In this document: in pieces, positions 6,798-14,506 of the stretch
Numbering within the stretch: the first letter of the stretch is position 1
Layout: the number at the start of each line of letters is the position of its first letter
Assembly: GCA_016215735.1 (NCBI GenBank)
Contig: JACRIA010000058.1
Coordinates: 1-16,088 of the forward strand
DNA: 16,088 nucleotides
Origin: Candidatus Peregrinibacteria bacterium
GTDB lineage: Bacteria > Patescibacteriota > Gracilibacteria > UBA1369 > UBA12463
Direction: 5' to 3'
Position numbers and translations under genes: made by a program
Notes under the pieces: model-generated
The model's input: the letters and a program-made list of their open reading frames with translations, nothing else
What the model was told of the DNA's origin: nothing
Databases searched by the model: none

Positions 6798-8903
6798 TTA
6801 GAGAAGCGCTTTTCTCGACAAATTATATCTGCCTTGTTCGTCAATTTCCATAAGTTTCACGCGGACTTTGTCGCCGAGTTTTACAACTTCTTCCACGCGA
6901 TTGACGCGTTTTTTATCAAGCTGGGAAATGTGAACAAGGCCTTCTTTGCCGGGCGCGAATTCGACGAACGCGCCAAATTCCATTATGCGCGTTACTGTGC
7001 CTTCAAAAATATCGCCTGCTTGAGGTATGTAAGTGATTTTTTTAATCCAATCAAGAGCTTTTTGGCCTTTTTCCTGATCAGGCGCGGTAATAAATACAAG
7101 ACCGTCCTGTTCAATATCAATCTGCACTCCGCAATCAGCTGTGATTTTCTGAATTGTTTCGCCGCCTTTGCCAATCACATCGCGGATTTGGTCAACAGCG
7201 ATTTTGAGAGTTGTGATGAGCGGAGCGTATTTTGAAAGTTCTGGCCGCGCTTGCGGAATAGCTTCCTCCATTTTTTTGAGAATTTGTTCGCGCGCGATTT
7301 TCGCCCGACTCAATGCTTCGCGCATTATTTCAATCGTAATGCCTTTAACTTTTATATCCATCTGGAGCGCGGTGATTCCGTTGTGCGTGCCTGCGACTTT
7401 GAAATCCATGTCTCCGCAAAAATCTTCCATGCCCTGAATATCTGTGAGAATTTTGTATCCGCCTTTTTCGTCAGTGATAAGGCCCATCGCAACACCAGCA
7501 ACGTGTTTTGGAATTTGCACGCCGGCATCCATTAAAGACAGGCTGGAAGCGCATACAGAAGCCATCGAACTCGATCCATTACAGCTAAGGGTTTCTGAAA
7601 CAACCCATATTGTGTATGGAAATTTTTCTTTTTCTGGAATAAGGCGGGTAAGCGCTCGTTCTGCTAAATCTCCATGTCCGATTTCGCGTCTGCCAGGACC
7701 CCGAAGCGGTTTTATTTCACCTGTCGCGTATGAAGGAAATGTGTAATGATGGATGTATCTTTTTGTTTCATCCATATCCATTGTTTCAACAATTTGCGCG
7801 TCGCCAGGAGCGCCGAGAGTTGTCAGGGCCAAGACTTGCGTCTCTCCTCTTTTGAAAAATCCTGAACCGTGCGTGCGCGGTAAAATTCCGACTTCGCAGG
7901 AGAGTTCTCGGATACTATCGAGCTTGCGTCCATCGAGACGTTCTTCTTTTTGCAGAATTCTTTCGCGCATTCTTTTTTCAACAGCGTCATTGAGAAGCGT
8001 ATCCAGATGTTTTTTTGTAAAAACTTCATTTTCGATTTGATCCGCATATTTTTCTTCAAGGCTTTTGAGGATTTTTTTGTATGCTTCTTTGAATTCGTGT
8101 TTTGTTTTTCCTTTTACAGAAGCAATCATTTCATCTGTCACGGATTCTTTGAAAGATGCTTCCGCTTCTGTGTTTTCTTCAAGAAGCGCTGGTTCGCGTG
8201 CTTCAATTTTCAATGATTTAAGAAGTTCCTGCTGAAGTTTGCAAAGATCTTCAATGTGTTTGTGAGCAAGTTCGAGGGCGCGGAGTATTGTCTCTTCTGA
8301 AACTTCACTGGAAGCGCCTTCAACCATTGTAATCGCGTCAATTGTGCCAGCGACAGTTAAATCTAATTTTCCTTTTTCGCATTGTTCATATGTTGGATTA
8401 ATAACAAGCTGTTCATCTCCTTTTGAATCAATGACAAGTCCGATTTTGACAGCGGCTAAAGGACCCGCGAATGGAATTCCCGCAGCCATAAGCGCTGCGC
8501 TCGCACCTGTAATTGCGGTTGGGCCCGGATCAACCTCAACATCAGCTGACAAAACTGTCGCGATTACCTGAACATCATTCACCATATTTTTCGGAAACAT
8601 CGGCCGAAGCGGACGATCAATCAAGCGCGATGTTAGAATCGCGTTTTCAGAAGGCCTTCCTTCTCTTTTTACAAATCTGCTGCCTTTAATTTTTCCAGCA
8701 GCGTAAAATTTTTCTTCGTAATCAACGACCATCGGGAAAAAGTCCGCGTTTTCTTTTGCTTCATCGCTCATCATTGCTGTGACGAGAATTATTGTATCGC
8801 CGAGCGAGGCTGCGATTGTGCCGTCTGCCTGCGTAAAAAATTTGCCGAATTCAAGGCGCAGTTCGCGGCCTGCAAGGTTATGAGAGACTGATTTTGGTTC
8901 CAT
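6798..8903 (-). CDS. pnp: Polyribonucleotide nucleotidyltransferase (PNPase)
   Basis: 701-residue PNPase, the trimeric phosphorolytic 3'-to-5' exoribonuclease of RNA turnover. Domains in order: first RNase PH domain (about 5-145), helical linker (about 240-310), catalytic second RNase PH domain (about 320-545) with GSSSMASVCASSL (443-455) and GMEDFCGDMDFKVAG (491-505), KH domain with IGKGG (577-581), and S1 domain (629-698). D494, D500 and K502 match the E. coli catalytic positions D486, D492 and K494. Length is that of the full family. It follows rpsO, the classic bacterial gene order. The start at 8903 gives the usual N-terminal length. No Shine-Dalgarno is present; instead a U7 run touches the ATG and the start region can pair with an upstream arm (see the leader feature). 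Confidence 0.97.
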   Translation of the reverse strand: MEPKSVSHNLAGRELRLEFGKFFTQADGTIAASLGDTIILVTAMMSDEAKENADFFPMVVDYEEKFYAAGKIKGSRFVKREGRPSENAILTSRLIDRPLRPMFPKNMVNDVQVIATVLSADVEVDPGPTAITGASAALMAAGIPFAGPLAAVKIGLVIDSKGDEQLVINPTYEQCEKGKLDLTVAGTIDAITMVEGASSEVSEETILRALELAHKHIEDLCKLQQELLKSLKIEAREPALLEENTEAEASFKESVTDEMIASVKGKTKHEFKEAYKKILKSLEEKYADQIENEVFTKKHLDTLLNDAVEKRMRERILQKEERLDGRKLDSIRELSCEVGILPRTHGSGFFKRGETQVLALTTLGAPGDAQIVETMDMDETKRYIHHYTFPSYATGEIKPLRGPGRREIGHGDLAERALTRLIPEKEKFPYTIWVVSETLSCNGSSSMASVCASSLSLMDAGVQIPKHVAGVAMGLITDEKGGYKILTDIQGMEDFCGDMDFKVAGTHNGITALQMDIKVKGITIEIMREALSRAKIAREQILKKMEEAIPQARPELSKYAPLITTLKIAVDQIRDVIGKGGETIQKITADCGVQIDIEQDGLVFITAPDQEKGQKALDWIKKITYIPQAGDIFEGTVTRIMEFGAFVEFAPGKEGLVHISQLDKKRVNRVEEVVKLGDKVRVKLMEIDEQGRYNLSRKALL

Positions 8904-8977
8904 AAAAAAATGGGTTAGAGATTAAAGGGACCGGTCGCCTTAGGCGACTGTCCCGCTTTTTACCCTTTTTGGAACCA
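8895..8977 (-). promoter_or_regulatory. pnp leader: long-range stem over the start codon
   Basis: On the minus-strand RNA, UGGUUCCA (8977-8970) can pair with UGGAACCA (8902-8895), which includes the UG of the pnp AUG. After one A/A mismatch the helix can continue between AAAAGGG upstream and the U7 run just before the AUG, through A-U and G-U pairs. The loop encloses the GC-rich hairpin at 8927-8954. E. coli pnp is autoregulated through an RNase III-cut leader stem; a similar role here is an inference by analogy. Confidence 0.45.
8927..8954. repeat. REP-like palindrome, copy B (imperfect)
   Basis: GGGAC, CG, GTCGCC, loop TTA, GGCGAC, TG, TCCC. It is an imperfect copy of the palindrome at 9440-9468, with a one-base bulge near the middle of the stem. 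It lies in the rpsO-pnp gap inside the pnp leader. On the minus strand it is followed by TTTAATC, too weak to call an intrinsic terminator. Confidence 0.6.
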
Positions 8978-9037
8978 TTCTCACAAGTACAAGTTTCAAA
9001 CAAAAAATATTTCTATCTGGAGCCTGTAGCCTGTGCT

Positions 9038-9055
9038 GCGTCCCAAAAGGGATGC
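9038..9055 (-). other. Small hairpin in the rpsO-pnp gap
   Basis: GCGTCCC, loop AAAA, GGGATGC: seven positions with one mismatch on the + strand, loop of four. It lies between the rpsO stop and pnp and would form in a readthrough transcript. No U tract follows. Confidence 0.4.
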
Positions 9056-9058
9056 TGT

Positions 9059-9075
9059 GTTCGCCTTCGGCGAAC
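9059..9075 (-). other. Perfect hairpin 3 nt after the rpsO stop
   Basis: GTTCGCC, TTC, GGCGAAC: a 7-bp perfect stem with a 3-nt loop starting right after the rpsO stop codon (TAG, 9079-9081). No U-run follows on the minus strand, so an RNA 3'-end stabiliser or processing site fits better than a terminator. Its core matches the REP-like palindromes with paired base changes. Confidence 0.55.
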
Positions 9076-9078
9076 GCT

Positions 9079-9342
9079 CTATTTTCTTAATTTCAATTTA
9101 TCAAGGATCTTTTCGTAGCCTTCTTTTTTGTTAAGGCGCATGTAATTTAGTAATTTCCTGCGTTTGCCAACCATCATAATAAGACCGCGTCTGGAATGAT
9201 TATCTTTCGGATGATCAGCTAAATGCTTTGTCAATTGATTAATTCTTTCTGTTAGAACAGCGACCTGCACATTCGGAGACCCTGTGTCTTTTGGATGGAC
9301 AGCGTAGGTCTGAATGAGCTTTTTCTTCTTTGATTTCAACAT
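9079..9342 (-). CDS. rpsO: 30S ribosomal protein S15
   Basis: 87-residue S15 (E. coli 89), a primary 16S rRNA binder at the central-domain three-way junction. Conserved stretches are HPKDTGSPNVQVAVLTERIN (17-36), LTKHL (37-41), HPKDNHSRRGLIMMVGKRRK (44-63) and LLNYM (64-68). It lies directly upstream of pnp in the classic rpsO-pnp order. No Shine-Dalgarno is visible; the leader is instead a perfect hairpin whose 3' arm ends two bases before the ATG. Confidence 0.97.
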   Translation of the reverse strand: MLKSKKKKLIQTYAVHPKDTGSPNVQVAVLTERINQLTKHLADHPKDNHSRRGLIMMVGKRRKLLNYMRLNKKEGYEKILDKLKLRK

Positions 9343-9344
9343 AG

Positions 9345-9377
9345 ATGGGGACGATTCTCTATGAAAACCGTCCCCAT
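9345..9377. repeat. Hairpin in the rpsO leader, GGGGACG-type repeat copy C
   Basis: ATGGGGACG (9345-9353) and CGTCCCCAT (9369-9377) form a perfect 9-bp inverted repeat with a 15-nt loop. On the rpsO mRNA the stem ends 2 nt before the AUG. The ends match the outer arms of the REP-like palindrome at 9440-9468. It could have been recruited as a translational control element for S15, which autoregulates through its leader in several bacteria; that role is inference. Confidence 0.6.
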
Positions 9378-9378
9378 T

Positions 9379-9407
9379 AATTTAGCAAAGAATCTGAATT
9401 TAATCAA
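9379..9407 (-). promoter_or_regulatory. Candidate promoter of rpsO (weak)
   Basis: On the minus strand TTGATT (9402-9407), 17 bp, TAAATT (9379-9384); four of six matches in each box. The predicted start, near 9372, falls in the 5' arm of the leader hairpin. Confidence 0.35.
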
Positions 9408-9439
9408 GAGAAAATAGGCCCCGGGGCTAACCAAATATC

Positions 9440-9468
9440 GGGGACGGTCGCCTGCGGCGACCGTCCCC
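9440..9468. repeat. REP-like palindrome, copy A (perfect)
   Basis: GGGGACGGTCGCC, TGC, GGCGACCGTCCCC: a perfect 13-bp stem with a 3-nt loop in the gap between the SLH gene and rpsO. Related copies lie at 8927-8954 (imperfect) and 9345-9377 (outer arms only), and the core recurs at 9059-9075 and 9501-9515. A perfect 10-bp palindrome, GCCCCGGGGC, lies just beside it at 9418-9427. Confidence 0.7.
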
Positions 9469-9469
9469 T

Positions 9470-9536
9470 TTGTTCATAGCGCCTGTGTCCCGCCTGTTTG
9501 TGTCGCTTCGCGACAGCTTGTTTATAGCGCCTGTGT
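9470..9536. repeat. 19-bp direct repeat pair
   Basis: TTGTTCATAGCGCCTGTGT (9470-9488) and TTGTTTATAGCGCCTGTGT (9518-9536), one mismatch, 48 bp apart start to start. A shorter echo (AGCCTGTAGCCTGTG, 9023-9037) lies in the rpsO-pnp gap. Confidence 0.6.
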
Positions 9537-9567
9537 TCAGCTTCGCTAAACGGCGTGAAGGCGGGAC
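9487..9567 (-). other. Possible three-way-junction RNA just after the SLH gene
   Basis: An outer 9-bp stem (GTCCCGCCT 9487-9495 with AGGCGGGAC 9559-9567) encloses two hairpins, 9501-9515 (TGTCGC-TTC-GCGACA) and 9535-9551 (GTTCAGC-TTC-GCTAAAC). The one mismatch in the second hairpin becomes a U-G wobble on the minus-strand RNA, so the fold suits the transcript running out of the SLH gene, whose stop is 8 nt away. No U tract follows. Confidence 0.4.
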
Positions 9568-9575
9568 GGCGTTGT

Positions 9576-12500
9576 TTATTTCATCATAGAAGCCAAATCA
9601 GCCAAACGGGTTAGGATTGCCGCGAGCTCTGCTCTAAGCAGAGATTGCGAACAACCCCATTTATCCGTTCCGCCCATGCCTGTCATGATTTTATTGGCCA
9701 CAAGCGTGCTTACCTCTTCTGTGTTTTCTTTACAAGCAGATATATCAGAGAAATTTTTGACGTACTGCGAACCGCCTGACGCAAGCATTTTATCTTTCGC
9801 GAGAATGGAAATCCATTTAGCTACTTCATCGCGGGTTGTCGGTTTATCCATTTCTTCTCCATTAAATGCTACTCCTGATTCATGAGCGTAATTCACTGCG
9901 CAAGCTGCCCATGCCGGAGTATTGCGTACATTCGCTTCTACTTGGCAGTCAGCTGCTTCAACAGAAGAAACTCCAAGCACCCGTTCTATCGCAATCAAGG
10001 CTTCTGGTCTTATGATTTGTCTTGCGGGCTCAACTCTGCCTGTTGGATTTCCGTCTACATCAACCATGCCTTTGAAGAATTGATTTGTTTGTATATACGG
10101 GTAATACCATGTATGAGTCGGCACGTCGCGGAAACGAGAAGCTCCAACTTGATAACATTCTTCGTCGTTTTTTGTCTCATAGGACGCGACAGCTTGTTCA
10201 AAAATCGCTATGTCGTCTGATGTTATATCCTGCTCATTTGTTTTAAGCTTGAGCGATTCCGCTTGTGTTTTTAATTCTTCTGCCAAGCTTCCGCACCAGT
10301 TTATTTTCGTTGCTTTCTCAAGAGCTGCGTTCAATCTCGCCGCGTTCGCACTGCTTAGCTGTTTTTTTGCGGATTCCACAGCTGCGACAGTGTCGATCAA
10401 TGTTGATTTTGCTTCTTCAACAGCTGTTCTTGTTTCTTTTGGCATGGACTGCAAGGCAATCAAACTTTCCGTAAGTTTTGTTTGGAAACTTTCGGTGAGA
10501 ACAGCCATTTTCGTTGCGAGTTCAGCTAATTTTTCGTCTAGAATCGCCTGAATTTTGTCAGTGAATTTGTCCACAATTTCATTAACAATTCTATCTGTTG
10601 TTTCCGAGCTGATTCCGGTAACGCCGCCTCTGTACATATTTATAGGCGCGGGCACCATTGTTGGTGTTTCTGGTGCGATGCGCACGATGCCGCATTGCTG
10701 TCCGACAATTATCGTCGGTTCTCTAAATCTGTTGATTTTATCCAGAATTTCGGCTGCCTCGTCTTTGTTTCCTTTTTTGTATGTATCTGAAGCATCATTG
10801 AGCATGAGCTCTATTTGATCCATGAGCGACAGCATTTTTGTACATTCTTCTTTGCCTTCCAGTTCTTCATTGGACGTGATTTGATTTCTAAAGCCTGTCA
10901 CGCTGGAATACATTGATTGAATTTCATTTGCTATGAAATCTTCGCGGTTTTTATCAGCCATCTGTTCATATTTATCTCTTATTTGGTCTTCTATATCAGT
11001 AGTATTGAATTCCAAATCTTCCAGACCTTCTCTCATTGCGTCTCTGTCGCTAAGGCTGCATGTTTTCTTGCTGTCATTTATCATTTTTGTGAAAGCTGCG
11101 ATTTCTTCACCGAAATTAATCTTTAAATTGGACGCTGCTGATTCCTGTTTCAGATTTTTAATCCTGTCGTTAATTCTGGTTTGAAAATCGCTGCAGCGCC
11201 TGAAAACTTCTATGTTCTGCATTTCGTTTCTCAAGTCATTTATCATATTATTGAGCCCGCTTGAAGGATCTTTATTAATGCCGCTGATTTCAGCGTTGCA
11301 AACAGTTTCATCCGACAAAGCCAAAACTCTGTCGTATTCTGTTTGGACTTTTTGCAGTAAATCGTTTATTATAGCCGGCACTTTTACATTTTTCGGCAGT
11401 GTTTTTATTGTTTGCTTGAAATTTCTTATTTCGTATTTGTATCCGCGGTTTTGTTCGCGCAGCATTTTGCATGCGGTCATGCCGGGCGGCAAAGTAGGCG
11501 TTGGATAAGTGCAGGTTGCCACTTTACAGCCGTCAGGAGTCGGCGTCATGATAACCGTTTGTCCCCCTGGGCATGCTGGCATTGGTAAATCAGGACAAGC
11601 TTTTGGCTGTTCAACTGGCACGACAGGAGACGGCGGATATGGAGGCATTCCTGTCTGCGTTACTGTTGCGCAATATGGTGTTACACATCCGTTCGCATCC
11701 ACTGTTGTAGCCAGCTTATATCCTGATGAACAAGCCGGTGTTGAAACTACTGGGCATGTCTTTTTCTCTTCTGTGATTCCGCATTTCCCTGATGGCGGGG
11801 TGCCTTTTACCCAATCAGCCGGCACATCGCACGGAGTCGGGTAAGTTTTGCATTCGTTTGTTTTTGGATTGTATGCCTGCGTCAAAACCTGCGTGCATAT
11901 TTTAGGCTGTTCTTTTGGGGTCTCCTTTGGTGTTTCCTTTGGTGTTTCTGTCACAATTTCGCCATCAAGAGAAGGGCACGTTCTAGTAGTACCCGAAGGA
12001 GCCATATAAGAGGGTGTGTAAGGAGTGTTTGTTGTTGGCGAATACCACGCGCACCATCCATTTGATGAACCTGTTTTGCCTGGTTCTATACAATTACTGT
12101 CGTTTGGTCTGCATAAACCCCATCCTGTTCCAAGTTCAGCTAATACTTGTTTTATTTCATCTCCTGTCCAAGACCACATAGCACCTGCCGCAGGTTTTGT
12201 CTTTTTTGGCGCGCAGTATGCTTTTCCTGTTGAATAGAAAACCATTCCGCCGCTTGAACCTCCGCACCAATAACCTCCAGTTGTTGAAGTGGCTGGGATA
12301 TTTTTATATTCATTCGGTTCTATACAATACTCGTTGTTGTCTGTGCAGTATTTTGTTCCTTTCGGACACTCTTCGTTCCATCCAACGCATGATCCGCCGC
12401 CTGCAGTATTTGAACATTTTTGGCCGTTCATGCAATAAAAACTATTGTTTGTTTCTGTCCATGATTCTCCTTTCTGTCTGCAATTTTTATCATCTGGATC

Positions 12501-13814
12501 GCAGGCTGAATATCCTGCTGGAGGAGTCGGCTGTTCTGTATACATGTACATGCTGGCTGTGCTTGTATATAAATATGGTGCGCAATATACATCGTTGTCT
12601 GGTTTTGAATCCGCTGTTTTTTGATAAAATTTCATTCCGTCGCTGCACCATCCTGATTTTGGGCCGTAACTACCGGATGGAATACAATTTGTGTCATCGG
12701 GGCGGCACGGCGTATATCCTGTTGGCGCGCTGTCTGAATATTTTCCGCATGTCATTTTTGTTCCGTCTTTTGAGTAAAATGTTTTACCATATCTGCACCA
12801 TTTATTGCTTGAATAAGAAACTACTGTTCCTCTGTTAATGCAGTTGCTATCATTCGGCGCGCAATCGGAAGTTCCTTCAGGCGCTATAATTTCATCCATT
12901 GAAGCAGTACCTGTTGGCCACGCAACGCATGTGATATCTCCGTTTGGATAATAGAATTGTGCGCCACCGTTCTCGCACCATGAACCTGTCGCGCATCTTT
13001 CTCCTGTTTTACATGCTTTCGGCGCCGTCATTTCTTTAACAGTGAATGATGTGCTGTTTGTGTTATTAGTTCCACATGCATCTCCTATACATGTTCTTAA
13101 AAGAAAATTTCCTGTAACGCCGGGGAATTGTGAAAGCGATATGCTCTGGGAGCCGCTTGAAACATTGGAGAGAGTCGGAGCATTCCATGTTGTGCCGTCC
13201 GGTTTTCTAATTTCTATCAAGAGTTTTTCTGCTGTTCCATTGGCTGGTTCCGCACAGCTGTATGTGAGCTGAACAGTATCTTGGGGTCCATATTCTGATT
13301 TATCGAGCGACAGGCTGAATCCGGTACATGCTGTTTTTTCGAATTCAAATTTCAGTGTCGCCGTATTTCCAACCGCGCCATTTCGCAATATGCGCAAAAG
13401 CGCGTCGTAAGAAGACGCTGTCCCTGCTGGCGGCGTACATGTGATACTCACGTCTGTGCTGATTCCTGAGACTGTTTGCGGAGAGGCGGTGCACCATTGC
13501 CAATCTCTCTGCGCTGGCGTATCCCATATCTGTAATTGCACTGGATCGTTCGCGCACAATACATCCGTTGTCGATGGAAGCGGAATGCCTTTTATCGTGA
13601 CTGTTGCTGATCTTGCTTCGCCAGCCTTTAGCTTCAGAGTTCCCGGCTCTGCTGCAAAAAGATAAGCGCAATTGGCCATGGTTCCCGTCACCTGTGTTTT
13701 CCCAAAAAAGGAAAAGTTTGACCATGAAGCCAAACTAATCGCAGTTATTGCTGCGACGAGGATGATACACGCAAGCATATACAAAAATGTCTTGCGCATT
13801 TTTGTTTTTTCCAT
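9576..13814 (-). CDS. Giant cysteine-rich cell-surface protein with SLH anchor
   Basis: 1412-residue predicted envelope protein. Residues 8-30 are a signal or membrane anchor helix (FLYMLACIILVAAITAISLA). Next come two Ig-like beta regions (about 45-160 and 161-262), then six cysteine-rich repeats (about 268-613) of the kind C-x-P-[ND]-D-x-N-C-I ... W-C ... F-Y ... C. An ETPKETPKETPKEQPK linker (623-638) follows, then a Kazal-like cysteine module (639-678) and two CP..PxC..G...GC...C modules (687-715, 740-768). A helical, largely coiled-coil region covers about 780-1215. Three SLH-type repeats (about 1227-1410) end the protein: RFRDVPTHTWYYPYI, the RPEALIAIERVLG region, TTRDEVAKWI and RAELAAILTRLA. 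SLH domains usually hold a protein to a cell-wall polymer. A surface adhesin or S-layer-associated stalk fits; the true function is unknown. A second ATG at 13799 (M6) is also possible. Confidence 0.88.
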   Translation of the reverse strand: MEKTKMRKTFLYMLACIILVAAITAISLASWSNFSFFGKTQVTGTMANCAYLFAAEPGTLKLKAGEARSATVTIKGIPLPSTTDVLCANDPVQLQIWDTPAQRDWQWCTASPQTVSGISTDVSITCTPPAGTASSYDALLRILRNGAVGNTATLKFEFEKTACTGFSLSLDKSEYGPQDTVQLTYSCAEPANGTAEKLLIEIRKPDGTTWNAPTLSNVSSGSQSISLSQFPGVTGNFLLRTCIGDACGTNNTNSTSFTVKEMTAPKACKTGERCATGSWCENGGAQFYYPNGDITCVAWPTGTASMDEIIAPEGTSDCAPNDSNCINRGTVVSYSSNKWCRYGKTFYSKDGTKMTCGKYSDSAPTGYTPCRPDDTNCIPSGSYGPKSGWCSDGMKFYQKTADSKPDNDVYCAPYLYTSTASMYMYTEQPTPPAGYSACDPDDKNCRQKGESWTETNNSFYCMNGQKCSNTAGGGSCVGWNEECPKGTKYCTDNNEYCIEPNEYKNIPATSTTGGYWCGGSSGGMVFYSTGKAYCAPKKTKPAAGAMWSWTGDEIKQVLAELGTGWGLCRPNDSNCIEPGKTGSSNGWCAWYSPTTNTPYTPSYMAPSGTTRTCPSLDGEIVTETPKETPKETPKEQPKICTQVLTQAYNPKTNECKTYPTPCDVPADWVKGTPPSGKCGITEEKKTCPVVSTPACSSGYKLATTVDANGCVTPYCATVTQTGMPPYPPSPVVPVEQPKACPDLPMPACPGGQTVIMTPTPDGCKVATCTYPTPTLPPGMTACKMLREQNRGYKYEIRNFKQTIKTLPKNVKVPAIINDLLQKVQTEYDRVLALSDETVCNAEISGINKDPSSGLNNMINDLRNEMQNIEVFRRCSDFQTRINDRIKNLKQESAASNLKINFGEEIAAFTKMINDSKKTCSLSDRDAMREGLEDLEFNTTDIEDQIRDKYEQMADKNREDFIANEIQSMYSSVTGFRNQITSNEELEGKEECTKMLSLMDQIELMLNDASDTYKKGNKDEAAEILDKINRFREPTIIVGQQCGIVRIAPETPTMVPAPINMYRGGVTGISSETTDRIVNEIVDKFTDKIQAILDEKLAELATKMAVLTESFQTKLTESLIALQSMPKETRTAVEEAKSTLIDTVAAVESAKKQLSSANAARLNAALEKATKINWCGSLAEELKTQAESLKLKTNEQDITSDDIAIFEQAVASYETKNDEECYQVGASRFRDVPTHTWYYPYIQTNQFFKGMVDVDGNPTGRVEPARQIIRPEALIAIERVLGVSSVEAADCQVEANVRNTPAWAACAVNYAHESGVAFNGEEMDKPTTRDEVAKWISILAKDKMLASGGSQYVKNFSDISACKENTEEVSTLVANKIMTGMGGTDKWGCSQSLLRAELAAILTRLADLASMMK
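11901..11951 (-). repeat. ETPK tandem repeat linker in the SLH gene
   Basis: A 12-nt unit, roughly GGTGTTTCCTTT on the + strand, repeated about three times in frame. It encodes residues about 622-638 as ETPK units, a likely flexible spacer and a site prone to length change by slippage. Confidence 0.6.
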
Positions 13815-13854
13815 TAATTGAATTGGTTAGTTTTTGTTTTTTATATTTATAAAG

Positions 13855-13867
13855 CGGCTTTCAGCCG
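13855..13867 (-). other. Short hairpin in the SLH gene leader
   Basis: CGGCT, TTC, AGCCG: a 5-bp stem with a 3-nt loop in the predicted 70-nt leader, 41 nt before the ATG. It could protect the mRNA 5' region; no regulator is identifiable. Confidence 0.4.
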
Positions 13868-13892
13868 TGTTATTGTTATTTTTACAAAGATA

Positions 13893-13921
13893 ATTATACC
13901 ATAAATATATTTTTGGGTCAA
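13893..13921 (-). promoter_or_regulatory. Strong promoter of the SLH surface-protein gene
   Basis: On the minus strand TTGACC (13916-13921), 17 bp, perfect TATAAT (13893-13898). The predicted start near 13886 gives a leader of about 72 nt, the longest in the window, AT-rich with one small hairpin. High expression would suit an abundant surface protein. Confidence 0.75.
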
Positions 13922-13954
13922 TAGCGTTGTTTGGGCGCAGCAAGGAGCATGTGT

Positions 13955-14506
13955 TTACGTACTGGTTTTAAGTCGCGAGTAATAGATAGCGACTGTTTTT
14001 TTCAACAATACGCCCGGATCTGATTCAATGATAATATTTTTATGTGGAGTTTTGCGTGTGAATTTTTTAATTATTTCTTCTATTAAATCTGTGATGCCGC
14101 CGGATTGATCTAAAATTCCAATAATTTTGTCCTGCTGGTACGCGATTGTGAATTCGTTGAGTGTGCCATGTTCGCCTCCAATAAAAATTATTATATCGCT
14201 CGTATAAATGTTAACAGCATTCCGACCGATAAAGCCAAGTCCCGTAAAAATCAAATCTTCAAAGGGATCGATCGGAAGACCGAGTTCCGCGTGTTCCGCG
14301 AGGCTTGCTGCCGGCGAAATTCCGATAACTTTTCCGCCTGATGATTTCGCCGCGTTTGCCGCAATAAGTGGTATTCCAAGACCAGCGCCCGTGAGAAGCG
14401 TAAGGCCTTTTTTTGCGATGAGATTACCAATTTCTTCAGCAAGATTCCGCTGGCGGACTGAAATTCCGCCTGATCCGGTGCCCATTACTCCGATTATCGG
14501 TCTCAT
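13955..14506 (-). CDS. TIGR00725/LOG-like SLOG-family protein
   Basis: 183-residue Rossmann-like protein of the SLOG superfamily (TIGR00725 type, related to LOG/lysine-decarboxylase-like proteins). Nucleotide-binding signatures are GVMGTGSGG (6-14), LTGAGLGIP (38-46, in place of GGxxGLM) and FIGGEHGTLNE (108-118, a variant of PGGxGTxxE). LOG enzymes release free base from nucleotide monophosphates, while other SLOG members are proposed sensors of nucleotide signals; because the PGG motif is altered, I do not choose between them. Its ATG overlaps the stop of the DUF3307 gene by 4 nt (ATGA), a sign of coupled translation. It is the last gene of a three-gene operon. Confidence 0.85.
   Translation of the reverse strand: MRPIIGVMGTGSGGISVRQRNLAEEIGNLIAKKGLTLLTGAGLGIPLIAANAAKSSGGKVIGISPAASLAEHAELGLPIDPFEDLIFTGLGFIGRNAVNIYTSDIIIFIGGEHGTLNEFTIAYQQDKIIGILDQSGGITDLIEEIIKKFTRKTPHKNIIIESDPGVLLKKTVAIYYSRLKTST

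Noticed and set aside
9440..9468. Palindrome as intrinsic terminator of the SLH gene
   Set aside because: On the minus strand the stem is followed by GATATTTGG, not a U tract, and it is over 100 nt past the stop codon. A repeat element fits better.
9470..9536. Direct repeats as a CRISPR array
   Set aside because: Only two 19-bp copies with a structured spacer, and no cas genes nearby.
12197..12838. 213-residue plus-strand ORF opposite the SLH gene
   Set aside because: It lies fully antisense to the cysteine-rich repeats, has a composition set by the complementary codons (Leu, Cys, Arg, Ile-rich) and no recognisable domain.
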